Source: Laguncularia racemosa
Taxonomy: Eukaryota; Streptophyta; Magnoliopsida; Myrtales; Combretaceae
NCBI GenBank assembly: GCA_037954665.1
Contig: JBBMOL010000200.1
Location: 806,001 to 870,000 of the forward strand
DNA length: 64,000 bases
Direction of reading: 5' to 3'
Part shown: positions 36,801-42,643 of the stretch, piece by piece
Numbering within the stretch: the first letter of the stretch is position 1
Layout of the letters: each line of letters starts with the position of its first letter
Program-made: the position numbers and the translations under genes
The notes under the pieces: generated by a model
The model's input: the letters and a program-made list of their open reading frames with translations, nothing else
Told to the model about the DNA's origin: nothing
The model's database searches: none

Positions 36801-38461
36801 TGAGGCTGTGGAGTTAAGACAAAAGTCAGATGTTGTTAGGTAGATCATGACAGTATAATGTGGATGCACATTAGTACTGTAGGCCAATGGTTATGAGGTC
36901 AAGAGAAATGGTAGTGTATAGAATGCTTCTAGTGAGGCTATGTAATGCTAGAATAGTGAAGGGTCTCATGTAAGGGAGAAGGAAATCGTGAGCAAGCAAT
37001 CATCATGGAAAATTGACATTTATTGATATGAAGTTGCTACCTGTAAGAATAAATTTAGGGTCGAGTTCTTCCAAGAAGGGGGGAGTGATGTGGAGCCACT
37101 CAATGTGGCAGTCAACTAGTGCACCATGCTGATTGACTGAAAGGTCAAACCGGTCGACCAAGGTCCTTCTATATTAATTTTACATCTTTCAAATTTTTAG
37201 GCTTTGTTTGCTAATTTATTTAATTGATACAGTTTGTTAAGTTTCTTATTTCATCCTTTTATCTGGGGTTTTCCTAGGAGCCTTATAAACACTCCCCTTA
37301 TGTGTTTCAAGAGATTGTTTATCATCTATTAAATTGAAAATCTATTTGAAAGTATCTTGATCTTAAATTGGGACTGATTGCACAATGGCATTCAGACTGC
37401 ATACCTGTGATATCTGTGTTATAAGCTGTGCCTATTATGACTCTACTATTTATCATTGGAATGATGAATGAGTCTAGTTTGACAATATCCACAAACATTC
37501 TGCAGACTTGTATCACCCCTCAGATGTTACCGAGAGCATGTGTTTATGTTTTAGGCAAATCAATACTTCCATTCTAACAGTACAACAAAAAAAAAAAAAA
37601 ATTCAAGTATTTTATTGTTGTGCAATTAAGCTACTTGTCTCTGCAGGTGGGATGAGAAAAGTAAATTCAGTTTTTATTTTTCATCCATTATATTGCCAGT
37701 CATTCTAGCATATGTGATATATTAGCATATGCTCAAGTATATAATTCTCAACTGTCTCATGGATCTACTTAAAACAGTATCCTTCTTTAGACATTTTATC
37801 ATATTATTGACAGGGTGCCGCTGTCCTTCTTGGTGGAAAAAGACACAGCCTTGGAAGGACCTTTTATGAGCCTACAGTAATTGGTGATGTGAAGAGTGAG
37901 ATGCTTCTCTCAAGGTAAAAACTTTGAGGTCATGATGACTTTCACCAGTGCGGCCTTTGCATGGCAGTTTTGTACATTGAATCCTGCTGAGATTTATTAC
38001 TTTGATTACACAAAAAATTTAGCTAATTACCCGCTTATGTTTGGATCCTTTTTCTGGTTCATTATCTGTATAGTGCTGTTGTTAAATGTGAATTTTTTAA
38101 TCTTTCTGTTGCTTCCCCATTATAATGCCGTCTGCCTTCATCATTAAAGGGAGGCAGGTCTTTGAGTGATGGACATGTTAGAGAAGCTTGTTATCATTTC
38201 CTTGTCAGATAACTGAGTGATTTCACGGTTTTATCAAGTTGTTAGACTATTGTCTTCAGAGATTGTGACTTGTACCTACCTCTTTTCAGTCATGTGTCAA
38301 AACATCTAGTCAGTCTCTCAGTTTTGTTAAATTTCTTTGCAATTCCATGTGGTCATAAGTGATACCTCATACCAGGGAGGAAGTTTTCGGACCTGTGGCC
38401 CCACTTTTGAAATTTGGAACCGAGGAAGAAGCAGTCAACCTTGCTAATGATACTAACGCAG
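3599..38461 (+). CDS. ALDH5F1: Succinic semialdehyde dehydrogenase, mitochondrial (3'-partial, 17 exons visible)
   Basis: Oxidises succinic semialdehyde to succinate with NAD+, the last step of the GABA shunt, in the mitochondrial matrix. Exons: 3599-3727, 4096-4209, 4329-4428, 5033-5081, 6928-7015, 7100-7210, 22241-22303, 22389-22499, 33144-33209, 33308-33385, 33461-33538, 33872-33938, 34153-34238, 34357-34389, 34478-34510, 37814-37914, 38376-38461. All 16 complete introns are GT-AG, and the splices join into 464 residues without a stop. Visible motifs: Arg-rich N-terminal transit peptide (1-43); PWNFP with Asn209; KPSE with Lys232; NAD-loop GSTAVG (285-290); catalytic Glu307 in LELGGN; catalytic Cys341 in GQTCVC; EEVFGP (437-442). 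The known plant enzyme is about 530 residues, so the C-terminal part lies beyond the window. Other aldehyde dehydrogenases are less likely, because the CVC pair and the end-to-end sequence match the ALDH5 family. Confidence 0.97.
4429..5032 (+). other. SSADH intron 3, no other feature seen
   Basis: A 604-base AT-rich intron with a GTAAG donor and an AG acceptor. The open frame at 4653-4853 has no recognisable motif and lies wholly within the intron. Confidence 0.8.
5082..6475 (+). other. SSADH intron 4, left part, no gene seen
   Basis: The GTATGT donor follows the second base of the Trp131 codon. The sequence is ordinary AT-rich intron DNA with no coding frame or repeat that I could identify. 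The intron continues beyond an inserted foldback element to the acceptor at 6927. Confidence 0.75.
6476..6843. mobile_element. Foldback MITE in SSADH intron 4
   Basis: The first 80 or so bases and the reverse complement of the last 80 match closely. Both begin GGGAAAATT, then share TCAAA-TTTGA, then a block reading TTACAAAGT-T-CTTTAA. The loop is G-rich (about 6680-6740) and noncoding. The flanks TAAAGAAA and AAAAGAAA look like a slightly decayed TSD of 8-9 bases, which would suit a Mutator-type origin. Superfamily assignment is an inference. Confidence 0.65.
7446..7740 (-). repeat. 3' LTR of the non-autonomous element
   Basis: Starts TGATAGAGACC and ends TGTAACA. It matches the copy at 9577-9855 over its whole length except for substitutions and a small length difference in an AT-rich end. 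Confidence 0.8.
7960..9024 (-). CDS. Unidentified ORFs inside the non-autonomous LTR element (broken)
   Basis: Three minus-strand frames follow one another in the element's sense direction: 8671-9024 (117 codons), 8310-8666 (118 codons, a different frame) and 7960-8349 (129 codons). The spacing and the 40-base overlap suggest one ancestral reading frame of about 350 codons broken by frameshifts. The product is hydrophilic, with a segment reading MAELRQLFEKSFGLPLEGW and a more hydrophobic end. I recognise no retroviral domain. It could be an unusual gag-like protein or a captured host gene fragment. I cannot name a function. Confidence 0.45.
9140..9380 (-). other. Low-complexity leader of the non-autonomous element
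   Basis: Read on the minus strand, this stretch between the 5' LTR and the unidentified ORFs is rich in CCA, CTT and TTC runs and has two overlapping short open frames of Ser, Thr, Pro and Phe repeats. It behaves like an untranslated leader, and I do not regard these frames as genes. Confidence 0.5.
9577..9855 (-). repeat. 5' LTR of the non-autonomous element
   Basis: TGATAGAGACC...TCTAACA, partner of 7446-7740. A TA dinucleotide run of about 32 bases (9817-9848) lies near its right end. On the minus strand it serves as the 5' LTR, preceding the leader and ORFs. Confidence 0.8.
10052..11691 (+). pseudogene. LINE-1 copy 1 ORF1, DUF4283-type RNA-binding protein, degenerate
   Basis: Starts at ATG 10052 (MASGSS) and ends at a stop at 11689-11691, but is broken by frameshifts and stops. 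Open pieces are 10401-10601, 10523-10876, 10877-11203 and 11200-11691. The piece LVGFFLGKRIPFSLV is typical of the DUF4283 domain found in plant L1 ORF1 proteins. The following zinc knuckle reads CSTCKVLGYAC, with Tyr where the second LINE copy has His (CLTCKVFGHTC), so zinc binding is probably lost. The C-terminus is a Lys-rich tail. Confidence 0.75.
11726..13799 (+). pseudogene. LINE-1 copy 1 ORF2, endonuclease and reverse transcriptase, degenerate (5' part)
   Basis: Begins MNLASWNIRGLNNP, the start of an apurinic-type endonuclease. It continues with GLLETRV and VVLGDFNV, and SNHLARV where the usual SDH carries Asp. The reverse transcriptase half includes FRPISCCNTIYKAITKLL, a broken YDTINWSF and the catalytic FADDLLIF ending at 13799. 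Stops and shifts interrupt it, for example near 11983, 12253 and 12514. Copia A cuts the frame immediately after FADDLLIF. Confidence 0.82.
13800..14046 (-). repeat. 3' LTR of Copia A
   Basis: TGAGAAAAACTAAG...ATTTCAACA. It has an extra stretch of about 16 bases (around 13964-13979) absent from the partner, and ends in an AT dinucleotide-rich segment. Confidence 0.93.
14047..15811 (-). pseudogene. Copia A reverse transcriptase and RNase H, degenerate
   Basis: On the minus strand the reverse transcriptase begins near 15811, with LSEALGKEEWRQAM and LEKNKTWELV. It continues at 15074-15262 with KNAFLHRDLEEVIYM and LKKALYGLKQSPQAWF, then the catalytic YVDD near 14999-15010. The RNase H end at 14041-14226 reads IDRHFIKEKL and DQLADVLTKGLP. 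The frame is cut by several stops and shifts. The C-terminus runs into the polypurine tract and 3' LTR. Confidence 0.85.
16001..17081 (-). pseudogene. Copia A integrase region, degenerate
   Basis: Minus-strand pieces cover the GAG-pre-integrase segment (16820-17081), the zinc-binding and catalytic start (16641-16853, with LIHSDIWGPSRVPN and VSFIDDCT) and the catalytic core (16041-16574, with RTDNARDYF and TPQQNGVAERKNGHLL). The Asp and Glu of the catalytic core are still visible. Short stops and shifts separate the pieces, so no single integrase could be made. Confidence 0.85.
17094..17414 (-). pseudogene. Copia A aspartic protease with altered active site
   Basis: The protease region reads WIIDSRATNHMTHF. 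The family's catalytic signature is Asp-Ser-Gly; here Gly is Arg. With the broken frames around it, this indicates an inactive protease. Confidence 0.8.
17423..18447 (-). pseudogene. Copia A gag (UBN2 type) with damaged zinc knuckle
   Basis: Gag starts at about 18420 (MSELKEKQ) and holds a UBN2-type domain with YWLNGKNYMKWSQLV and LSWLWSSMLPEISDTFMFL. The zinc knuckle near 17620 reads CSYCKKPRHTKEQY, so the last Cys of the C-C-H-C pattern has become Tyr. The related Copia D keeps Cys at that position (HTKEQC). The frame is interrupted between about 17780 and 18097. Confidence 0.83.
18855..19080 (-). repeat. 5' LTR of Copia A
   Basis: TGAGAAAAACTAAG...ATTTCAACA, preceded by the initiator Met-tRNA primer site at 18843-18854 and followed by the TSD copy TCTAT. 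Confidence 0.93.
19086..20525 (+). pseudogene. LINE-1 copy 1 ORF2, 3' part, degenerate
   Basis: Removing Copia A and one TSD copy joins ...TTCTAT to AAAGTTAATA, which aligns with TTCTGTAAAGGTAATC in LINE copy 2, so this is the same ORF2 resuming. It includes SNVPPLAKVKMLQLL, degenerate thumb sequence, and at 20031-20525 a zf-RVT-type zinc region with CYLCSIGKENHDHLFFDC. Several stops and shifts are present. The ORF ends at 20525, about 145 bases before the poly-A tail. Confidence 0.82.
20720..20822 (+). repeat. Possible SINE 3'-end fragment
   Basis: The string CAGCCTCTTTGCAAAA, followed by GTAAGAGTAAGGTTGCATAC, resembles the conserved 3' region of plant tRNA-derived SINEs of the Au/TS kind, as I remember them. 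No A or B box is convincing upstream. It directly abuts the truncated LINE tail that follows. Confidence 0.3.
20823..21062 (+). mobile_element. 5'-truncated LINE tail (copy 3)
   Basis: From CATATGGAGAGCAAG onward, the DNA matches LINE copy 1 from about 20440 to its end. It shares CAGATTTTAGCTTAC, TTGATTTGGTTTA, a segment reading TCTAGTTTTA-GACTGAATTTT, and a poly-A tail (about 21052-21062). Only about 240 bases remain, which is a typical truncated LINE insertion. No clear TSD was found. Confidence 0.75.
21230..21680 (-). pseudogene. RTE-like LINE 3' remnant with tandem duplication
   Basis: Read on the minus strand, about 21590-21660 translates as IDEKNRKASLRCFEHVQKTC. This resembles the RLRWFGHVQRR motif at the C-terminal end of plant RTE-type LINE proteins. 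Further downstream on that strand, a 107-base unit is present twice (21234-21340 and 21341-about 21445), each with ATGCATTCTTATAAAACCA and GCCTTATTCCCACTAGGG. The similarity is from memory and the segment is very decayed. Confidence 0.4.
22241..22499 (+). CDS. ALDH5F1: SSADH exons 7-8: NAD-binding core
   Basis: Exon 7 (22241-22303, residues 198-218) carries PVGVVGAITPWNFPLAM with the conserved Asn209. Exon 8 (22389-22499, residues 219-255) carries VIKPSELTPLTALAAAEL, with Lys232 and Glu235 of the NAD-binding site. Both are in phase 0 and separated by an 85-base intron. They form a small island between the 15 kb intron 6 and the 10.6 kb intron 8. Confidence 0.96.
22500..24689 (+). other. SSADH intron 8, left part, no gene seen
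   Basis: Ordinary AT-rich intron DNA. Short open frames on both strands (for example 23063-23339, 23454-23694 and 24154-24460) lack recognisable domains and overlap each other on opposite strands. A Copia element follows. Confidence 0.7.
24695..24845 (-). repeat. 3' LTR of Copia B
   Basis: TGTTAAAAGGAGG...TATCGTTTAACA. It is nearly the same as 31683-31834, apart from a handful of substitutions and a T-run length change. Confidence 0.93.
24853..26350 (-). pseudogene. Copia B reverse transcriptase and RNase H, degenerate
   Basis: Minus-strand 25457-26017 carries LCRSLYGLKQYSHAWFDQF and the catalytic box as YIDD in LIVYIDDIIITGND. It then carries DLLRYFLGIEVAQSS and LSQRKYALYLLKE. RNase H at 24853-25260 carries ISWKSKKQDVVARFSAKAEY and IDRHFIQEKI. 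Stops separate the two pieces and the upstream start (about 26000-26350). Confidence 0.87.
26718..27722 (-). pseudogene. Copia B integrase region, degenerate
   Basis: Minus-strand pieces include the GAG-pre-integrase segment at 27519-27722 (HSRLSHPSFAKLQKI, CELCQLGK), the catalytic start at 27321-27509 (FSIVHSDI, VTFIDDYSRCTWLYLM) and the distal core at 26718-27221. There the usual PQQNGVAERKNRHL reads CQQNSVAKHKNRYL. The Glu of the catalytic triad has become Lys, consistent with decay. Frames are broken. Confidence 0.85.
27741..28010 (-). pseudogene. Copia B aspartic protease region
   Basis: Reads VDSGASKHISDNAQLFSHF with the Asp-Ser-Gly signature intact, followed by VTVANGSHTVAKAMGS. A second, decayed copy of the DSGAS segment lies immediately upstream on the minus strand, within the 180-base duplication. 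Confidence 0.8.
27952..28311. repeat. 180-base tandem duplication in Copia B
   Basis: The unit beginning AAAATGAGAAAATAGTTGAG (27952) recurs about 180 bases later (28132), and the two copies run on together through the protease start and the sequence after it. The second unit also contains the start of the next, longer duplication. Confidence 0.75.
28206..28909. repeat. 352-base tandem duplication in Copia B covering the zinc knuckle
   Basis: The segment 28206-28557 is repeated at 28558-28909 with few differences. Each copy encodes on the minus strand the complete zinc knuckle CTYCHWWGHTKDKCHKLHG, which keeps the C-C-H-C pattern. Both copies contain stops elsewhere. Confidence 0.8.
28863..29227 (-). 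pseudogene. Copia B gag, C-terminal part
   Basis: Minus-strand frame 28863-29045 encodes MLDPDLAPIRDQILASPIIP and MDEVFSRLFHVSS, typical of the gag region just before the zinc knuckle in Copia elements. It is interrupted upstream at 29227 by a 1.5 kb insertion and resumes at 30778. Confidence 0.65.
29228..30772. mobile_element. 1.5 kb noncoding TG...CA insertion in Copia B (probable solo LTR)
   Basis: The insert begins TGATGATCG and ends TTATCACA, flanked by ACTGT (29223-29227) and AATGT (30773-30777), a TSD with one change. Removing it restores the gag sequence, which then aligns base for base with Copia C near 42205-42240. It has no pol-like frame. It contains the phrase GGTATCGTATCCTCAGGGA (29332-29350), a pyrimidine-rich tract at 30085-30215 and the palindromic tandem repeat. 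It could instead be a non-autonomous LTR element without paired LTRs. Its strand is uncertain. Confidence 0.65.
30345..30545. repeat. 66-base tandem repeat with a 14-base perfect palindrome
   Basis: TACACGGCCGTGTA, which equals its own reverse complement, starts at 30345, 30411 and 30477, and a broken copy starts at 30530. Each palindrome is followed by ATGGCCGTGTA, then CTTTCTGTG and AACTCAACAC. Local GC content is far above the surrounding AT-rich DNA. The open frames across it (30213-30632) are artefacts of the repeat. Confidence 0.9.
30778..31400 (-). pseudogene. Copia B gag N-terminal part and leader, degenerate
   Basis: After the insertion the gag sequence resumes (CATTAGTATAAAG, matching Copia C at 42224 onward) and runs to about 31100 with many stops. 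Between it and the 5' LTR lies a leader rich in GGTGG words. Confidence 0.6.
31401..31632. repeat. 116-base tandem duplication in the Copia B leader
   Basis: Units starting near 31401 and 31517 share GATATGATCGGATTTCAAAT, then GAAAGATGGTGAACAGTGG and GAAATTAGGGTTTGTGTTT. They differ at only a few bases, so the duplication is recent relative to the element. Confidence 0.85.
31683..31834 (-). repeat. 5' LTR of Copia B
   Basis: TGTTAAAAGGAGG...TCATTTAACA, adjoining the Met-tRNA primer site at 31671-31682. Confidence 0.93.
31840..33143 (+). other. SSADH intron 8, right part, no gene seen
   Basis: AT-rich intron DNA. It includes a short GATAT microsatellite (about 32837-32861) and a T-run near 32950. 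The short frames at 31908-32241 and 32499-32711 show no recognisable domain. The intron ends in TTTAG at 33143. Confidence 0.7.
33144..34510 (+). CDS. ALDH5F1: SSADH exons 9-15: NAD loop and catalytic residues
   Basis: Seven short exons with small introns. Exon 9 (33144-33209) encodes GVVNVVMGNASDIGDALLAS. Exon 10 (33308-33385) holds FTGSTAVGKK, the NAD-binding glycine motif. Exon 11 (33461-33538) holds the general base Glu307 in LELGGNAP. Exon 12 (33872-33938) holds the nucleophile Cys341 and the nearby Cys343 in NSGQTCVCANR. Exon 13 (34153-34238) completes Gly352. Exons 14 (34357-34389) and 15 (34478-34510) are 33 bases each. No residue expected to be essential is changed. Confidence 0.97.
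34740..34790. repeat. GA-rich low-complexity tract
   Basis: A purine-only run of GGGAG and GAGGG words at about 34749-34789, in intron 15. Confidence 0.7.
34911..37435 (+). mobile_element. Decayed LTR retrotransposon in SSADH intron 15
   Basis: A left LTR (34911-35187) and a right LTR (37089 to about 37435) share blocks such as TGTGGA-CC, ATCTATT-AAATTGAAAATCT and TTGGGA. The 5-base flanks TATGG and TATGA differ once. A primer site TGGTATCATAGCC (35190-35202) resembles the initiator Met-tRNA type, and the polypurine tract AAGAAGGGGGGAG lies at 37073-37085 just before the right LTR. The internal 1.9 kb contains gag-like sequence and a zinc knuckle but no reverse transcriptase or integrase that I can read. 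It is either a non-autonomous form or an internally deleted copy. Confidence 0.65.
36060..36345 (+). pseudogene. Gag fragment with intact CCHC zinc knuckle
   Basis: At about 36268-36309 the DNA translates as CYKCNQPEHKVSDC followed by PLKKNG, a complete C-X2-C-X4-H-X4-C knuckle. The preceding 200 bases read as a gag-like helix-rich segment broken by stops. The frame closes shortly after the knuckle. Confidence 0.6.
37440..37813 (+). other. SSADH intron 15, right end, no feature seen
   Basis: AT-rich intron sequence with a poly-A run near 37588-37601. It ends at the CAG acceptor before exon 16. Confidence 0.75.
37814..38461 (+). CDS. ALDH5F1: SSADH exons 16-17
   Basis: Exon 16 (37814-37914, residues 403-435 plus two bases of Arg436) encodes GAAVLLGGKRHSLGRTFYEP. 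Exon 17 (38376-38461) completes Arg436 and encodes EEVFGPVAPLLKF, whose Glu438 and Phe440 contact NAD in this family, then LANDTNA and the first base of the Gly465 codon. The donor GTTTGA follows at 38462. The family continues with a conserved segment ending near FGGVKQSGLGREG, which I could not find anywhere to position 64000. Confidence 0.96.
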
Positions 38462-38653
38462 GTTTGATTATCTTCTTGTGTTTGTTCACCAAAGTTTAAA
38501 ATGTTACTGTCTTGAGGTTCCTTCACATGGATTTTTCTTATCTTTTTATCTTTTGCTCAAGAAATATATGAACATGTGACTTTTTCAATTATTAAGAAAA
38601 GTAAAAATGTATATATGATTGTGTTTGGAGGACATTCCTCGGTTCATAGTCTT

Positions 38654-39219
38654 TGATAGAACTCGTGATTTAATATTCGATAAATGTAGTGATCTGGGGT
38701 TAACGAATAGTATCTAACTGTGGAGCAATGGAAAGAATCAAGCATGAGAGGATGGAAGATGAAGAATACCTAAGCTTGAGCTCAGCCAGAGAAGAAATTC
38801 TCGGAGAAGGCCTAACAGAATTTGTACTTGTTTTCTAACTAACTTTCCCTCTTCTATTCTCACTATTTATATGACCAAGCCACGCTGTCATCACGGAACA
38901 AGCCACACCACATCATCACATCATTGTACAGAATAACCTCACCCCCTACACTCCACACACACCGAATCACCCCCCTACACACACCCTTGCAACTAACAGA
39001 CTACAATGACCTAACACCAAACAACCCTTCCCATACAAAGTCCCATCTGTACTAACACACACCCGAATGGTCACAACACACAAACAAACACATCTACAAC
39101 ACACACACACATACAATACATCCATAACACACATGCAACACAGCCACAACACACACAAATAACACAACCACACTACCCCTTGCTTGTTTCTCCTTGCACA
39201 CACATGCGGGGTCATATCA
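38654..39219 (-). mobile_element. Solo LTR in SSADH intron 17
   Basis: A 566-base block runs from TGATAGAACTCG to GGGTCATATCA and is flanked by a perfect 5-base TSD, GTCTT (38649-38653 and 39220-39224). A TATAAATAG box is present on the minus strand (plus-strand CTATTTATA near 38863), which suggests minus orientation. The right half is a long run of AC and ACAC words (38930-39160). With no internal region, it is best read as a recombination-derived solo LTR. Confidence 0.72.
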
Positions 39220-39224
39220 GTCTT

Positions 39225-39568
39225 TAAGGTTTCTCCTTGCTTGTTTGCTTGATTTTTCTTTTTGTCTTTTTCTTGAAAATTGATTCTAGGCAACATGGAA
39301 TCTTTATATGGAGGAAGTCAAGTTTAATGTATCAAAGCCAATATTATCCACCCTGACACTTATGTACACATTGTGATACGTAGGCTGAGTGGGTTCACTT
39401 TTCAAATACATTTATTTAACATAGTAGTAGAAAGACCCTCAACCTGTTCATTTTCACATACTAAGAATTCTGGACCGTCATCTACATAAACCATATGAGA
39501 AAAAGGATGCACTGTTGCAATCTTTTCCACTGGCCAAATGCAGTTTTACTATGATGTAATAATGGTTG
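39225..39568 (+). other. SSADH intron 17 segment, no feature seen
   Basis: About 340 bases of AT-rich DNA between a solo LTR and Copia C. No exon-like segment resembling the missing SSADH C-terminus is present. Confidence 0.7.
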
Positions 39569-39736
39569 TGTTAGTAAAATGGAACAATAAAATTATTATT
39601 TTTATGTTATTTCACTTAATTTAAAAGTGCACTCTATAGACACACACACACATACATATATATACACATACACACAAAAGATACTAAAAACATCTATTTA
39701 AAGGATGTTGGACCTATATATATATATAACACAACA
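39569..39736 (-). repeat. Probable 3' LTR of Copia C
   Basis: Placed by analogy with Copia B, whose polypurine tract also starts immediately after ...AACA. The start TGTTAGTAAAATGG resembles the TGTTAAAAGG start of the Copia B LTR. It holds an AC/AT dinucleotide tract (39637-39680). The partner LTR is not in the window, so the borders are estimates. Confidence 0.45.
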
Positions 39737-39744
39737 CTTCTCCT

Positions 39745-41350
39745 TAAGCTGGAGCATACAAATCATATACATTAAGCTTGTTACAAATATATTCAACATG
39801 AGGACTCCTTAAAGACTTAGTTTAGATATTAACCAATTGATCATTCAAATTGACATAGCTAGTGGTAATACAATCAGACAAGATCTTTTCTCAAATGAAA
39901 TGATAGTCAATCTTTATATCTTTAGTTCTCTCATGAAAGACTAGATTGGAGATTATATGTAAAGCAGCTTGGATATCACAAATTAACTTCATTTTTTATT
40001 ACTTTAGAGAACTTTTTAACTCCTAAAGAAGTTGATTCATCTAAATAAGTTCACAAGTTGCTAAGGCCATTGCACGATATTTTGCTTCTATACTTGATCT
40101 AGCAATAACATCTTGCTTTTTACTCTTCCAAGTAACTAGATTACCTCCAACTATGACACAATACCTAGAAGTGGATCATCTATCAGAAGAAGAGCCTACT
40201 CAATCAGCATCAAAATACCTAATCACTTAGGAATGACCATGACCTTCATATAGTAAACCTCTATCTGGAGCACTTTTAATATATTTGAGAATCCTAACAA
40301 CTCTATTCCAATGACTAACACAAGGAGATTGAAGAAATTGACTAACAACACTAACAGCAAAAAATATATCAAGTTGAGTAATAGTAAGATAATTAAGCCT
40401 TCCTACCAATCGACGATATCTCCTAGAGTCTACAAATGGCTCTCCCTATCCTGGTAACAACTTCACATTAGGATCCATAGGAGAATCTATAGGCTTACAA
40501 TTAAGCATACCAGTTTCCTCCAGAAGATCTAAGGCATATTTTCTCTAAGAGAGTACTATACTAGAATTGGATTGAGCAATTTCTATGCCAAGAAAGTATC
40601 TTAGTAAGCCAAGATCCTTGGATAGAAAATGTCTAAAAAGATGCTCCTTCAAGTGAATAATACTATCTTAATCATTGCTAATAATGACAATATCATCTGC
40701 ATAAACTATTAAGTAAGTGCATTTCCCTTCAAATGTATGTTTAAAGAAGAGTGAATGATCAGATGTACTACGAACCATGCCAAATTCCATAACTATAATA
40801 CTGAATCGGCTAAACCAAGCACTTAGAGATTGTTTTAAACCATAAAGGGAGTGATGGAATTTACATACAAGATTAAACTCCACCTAAGCAACAAAACCAG
40901 GTGGTTGCTTCATATAAATCTCCTCTTGGAGCTCACCATGAAGAAATGCATTCTTTATATCTAGTTGGTATAATGGCTAATGTTTCATAGCTGCAATGGA
41001 TAGAAATAATCGAACAAAGGATATCTTAGCCACAAGAGAAAATGCATCGACATAATCTAAACCATACACCTAAGTGTAACCTTTAGCAACGAAATGAGCC
41101 TTAAGTCGACCAATTTTACCATCAGGACCAACTTTCACAACATAAACCCATCGACACCCAACTAAAGATTTTTTAGGAGGTAAAGGATCTAAATCCCAAG
41201 TACCATTAGCATGTAAAGCAGTCATTTCCTCTATCATTGTTTGTGTCTATCTTGGATTTAAAAGTGCCTCACTCACATTTTTAGGAATAGAAGTAGAAAA
41301 CAGAGGCGAAACAACAACATAGTAGGATGGAGATAAATGGTGATAACTAA
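39745..41350 (-). pseudogene. Copia C reverse transcriptase and RNase H, degenerate
   Basis: Minus-strand pieces: 40668-40883 with FHHSLYGLKQSLSAWFSRF and LIVYADDIVIISND (YADD in the catalytic box), 40227-40409 with VGRLNYLTITQLDIFFAVS, and RNase H-like sequence at 39900-40130. Many stops are present. It is more decayed than the matching part of Copia B. Confidence 0.8.
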
Positions 41351-41385
41351 GAAAATTATAAATGGGGTGAGGATTTCTAAAGGTA

Positions 41386-42421
41386 GTGATGGTAAGAGCT
41401 GTACATTGCCCACAACTTTAGCAACTGTATGAGAACCATTTGCTACAGTAATAGAAGGTAAAGATGTAGATTCTAAAAACCGAGAAAATAGACTGGGATT
41501 ACCAAAGATAAGCTCAGAAGCACCAAAGTCAATAACCCATGGACTTAGACAAGGGAACTGAATGAAGCATGCAAAAAAATTACCAGTATGAACAATGGGA
41601 ACAGTAGAAGATGACAATTGTTTTCAAGCTTGATATTGGAAATAATTCTCAAGATTAGTTCCAGTGAGAATTAGAGAATCCTTGTACTATCCATCAAAAG
41701 TTATATGATTAGTATTCTGAATAATATTAGCACAAAGAGGACAACCATTTAATTTGTGGCATTTGTCCCTAGTATGTCCTCACCGATTGCAAAAAGTACA
41801 CCTAGGACAATTTCCCCAATTACCTCCATAAGCTCCACTGTGTCCCTCTCTTGCACTTAATTGAACTTGAGTAGCCATCTAAGAAGTTAAAGCTGAATTA
41901 TCTATAATAGAAGACCCATGTATGGGTGCATTTGAAATGGATGACACATGGAGAAGGGTGAAAACTTCATCCATAAATAGTACAATAGGACTAGCTAATA
42001 TCTGACCATGAATAGGAACAAGGTTAGCACCAAGTGTAGCAAGAATACAAACCATGAAAAATTTGTCCCTCTAAGCTAAATCATCCTTGAGATTCTGATT
42101 AAGAGAAGCAGAGAATTGTATTCAGCTATAATTGATGCCCATATGTTAAGAAAATCAGTAATAAACATAATCGACTGTCTTAAGTTAAGTAGATTAGATA
42201 TCACCGAATATAAATATTGAATATAATTAGTATAAAGAGTTTTTGCTTGAGTCCAAATATCATAACAAGTATTGTAATTCTTGTAAATGGGATGAAGAGA
42301 TGGATAAATGGACTACCACAAGAGACTCAATAATAAAGCATCTGCTCTCTGCTAGTGATCCTTATCTTGTTGCACGTCATCGAGATTTATGGTCAAATGG
42401 TCTTATAGACCTTGACTTATA
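41386..42421 (-). pseudogene. Copia C protease, zinc knuckle and gag, degenerate
   Basis: The protease segment at 41273-41617 reads WVIDFGASELIFGNPSLF, where the catalytic Asp-Ser-Gly has become Asp-Phe-Gly. Upstream on the minus strand, the zinc knuckle region near 41745-41800 and gag to 42421 align with Copia B. The distal end of the protease frame runs straight into reverse transcriptase sequence because of the integrase deletion. Confidence 0.75.
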
Positions 42422-42422
42422 C

Positions 42423-42643
42423 TGTAGGAAATCTTAGATAAATAATCTTATAAGATATTTCAGAAAAATTAGTGGAGGAAATCAAGGCTAATAAGGTAAG
42501 GGAATTAGCTATAATTAACTGTTGTAATTAGCTATAGATTTTTCCTTTTATAGTGTAACAAAAAAAAAATTGTATAGATAAACTAGAATAAATTGTAAAT
42601 ATAAGAAATTTTTACAAATTAATAAAAAACCTCTTTATTTACA
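42423..42643 (+). repeat. 5' LTR of Copia D
   Basis: Starts TGTAGGAAATCTTAG and ends CTTTATTTACA just before the primer site. It abuts Copia C gag on its left. The borders rest on the primer site and the break in Copia C, because the partner LTR is outside the window. Confidence 0.7.

Larger units (their letters stand above)
39569..42422 (-). mobile_element. Copia C: integrase-deleted element, interrupted by Copia D
   Basis: A minus-strand relative of Copia B. The probable left LTR is 39569-39736 (TGTTAGTAAAAT...CACAACA), followed by the polypurine tract reading CTTAAGGAGAAG on the minus strand. RNase H, reverse transcriptase, protease, zinc knuckle and gag follow in order, but the protease joins the reverse transcriptase start directly near 41385, so the whole integrase region is missing. 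The gag stops at 42422, where the 5' LTR of plus-strand Copia D begins. The rest of C should lie beyond the window. Confidence 0.8.

Noticed and set aside
38967..39296. 109-codon minus-strand frame rich in Cys and Val
   Set aside because: It is an artefact of the AC-rich half of a solo LTR.
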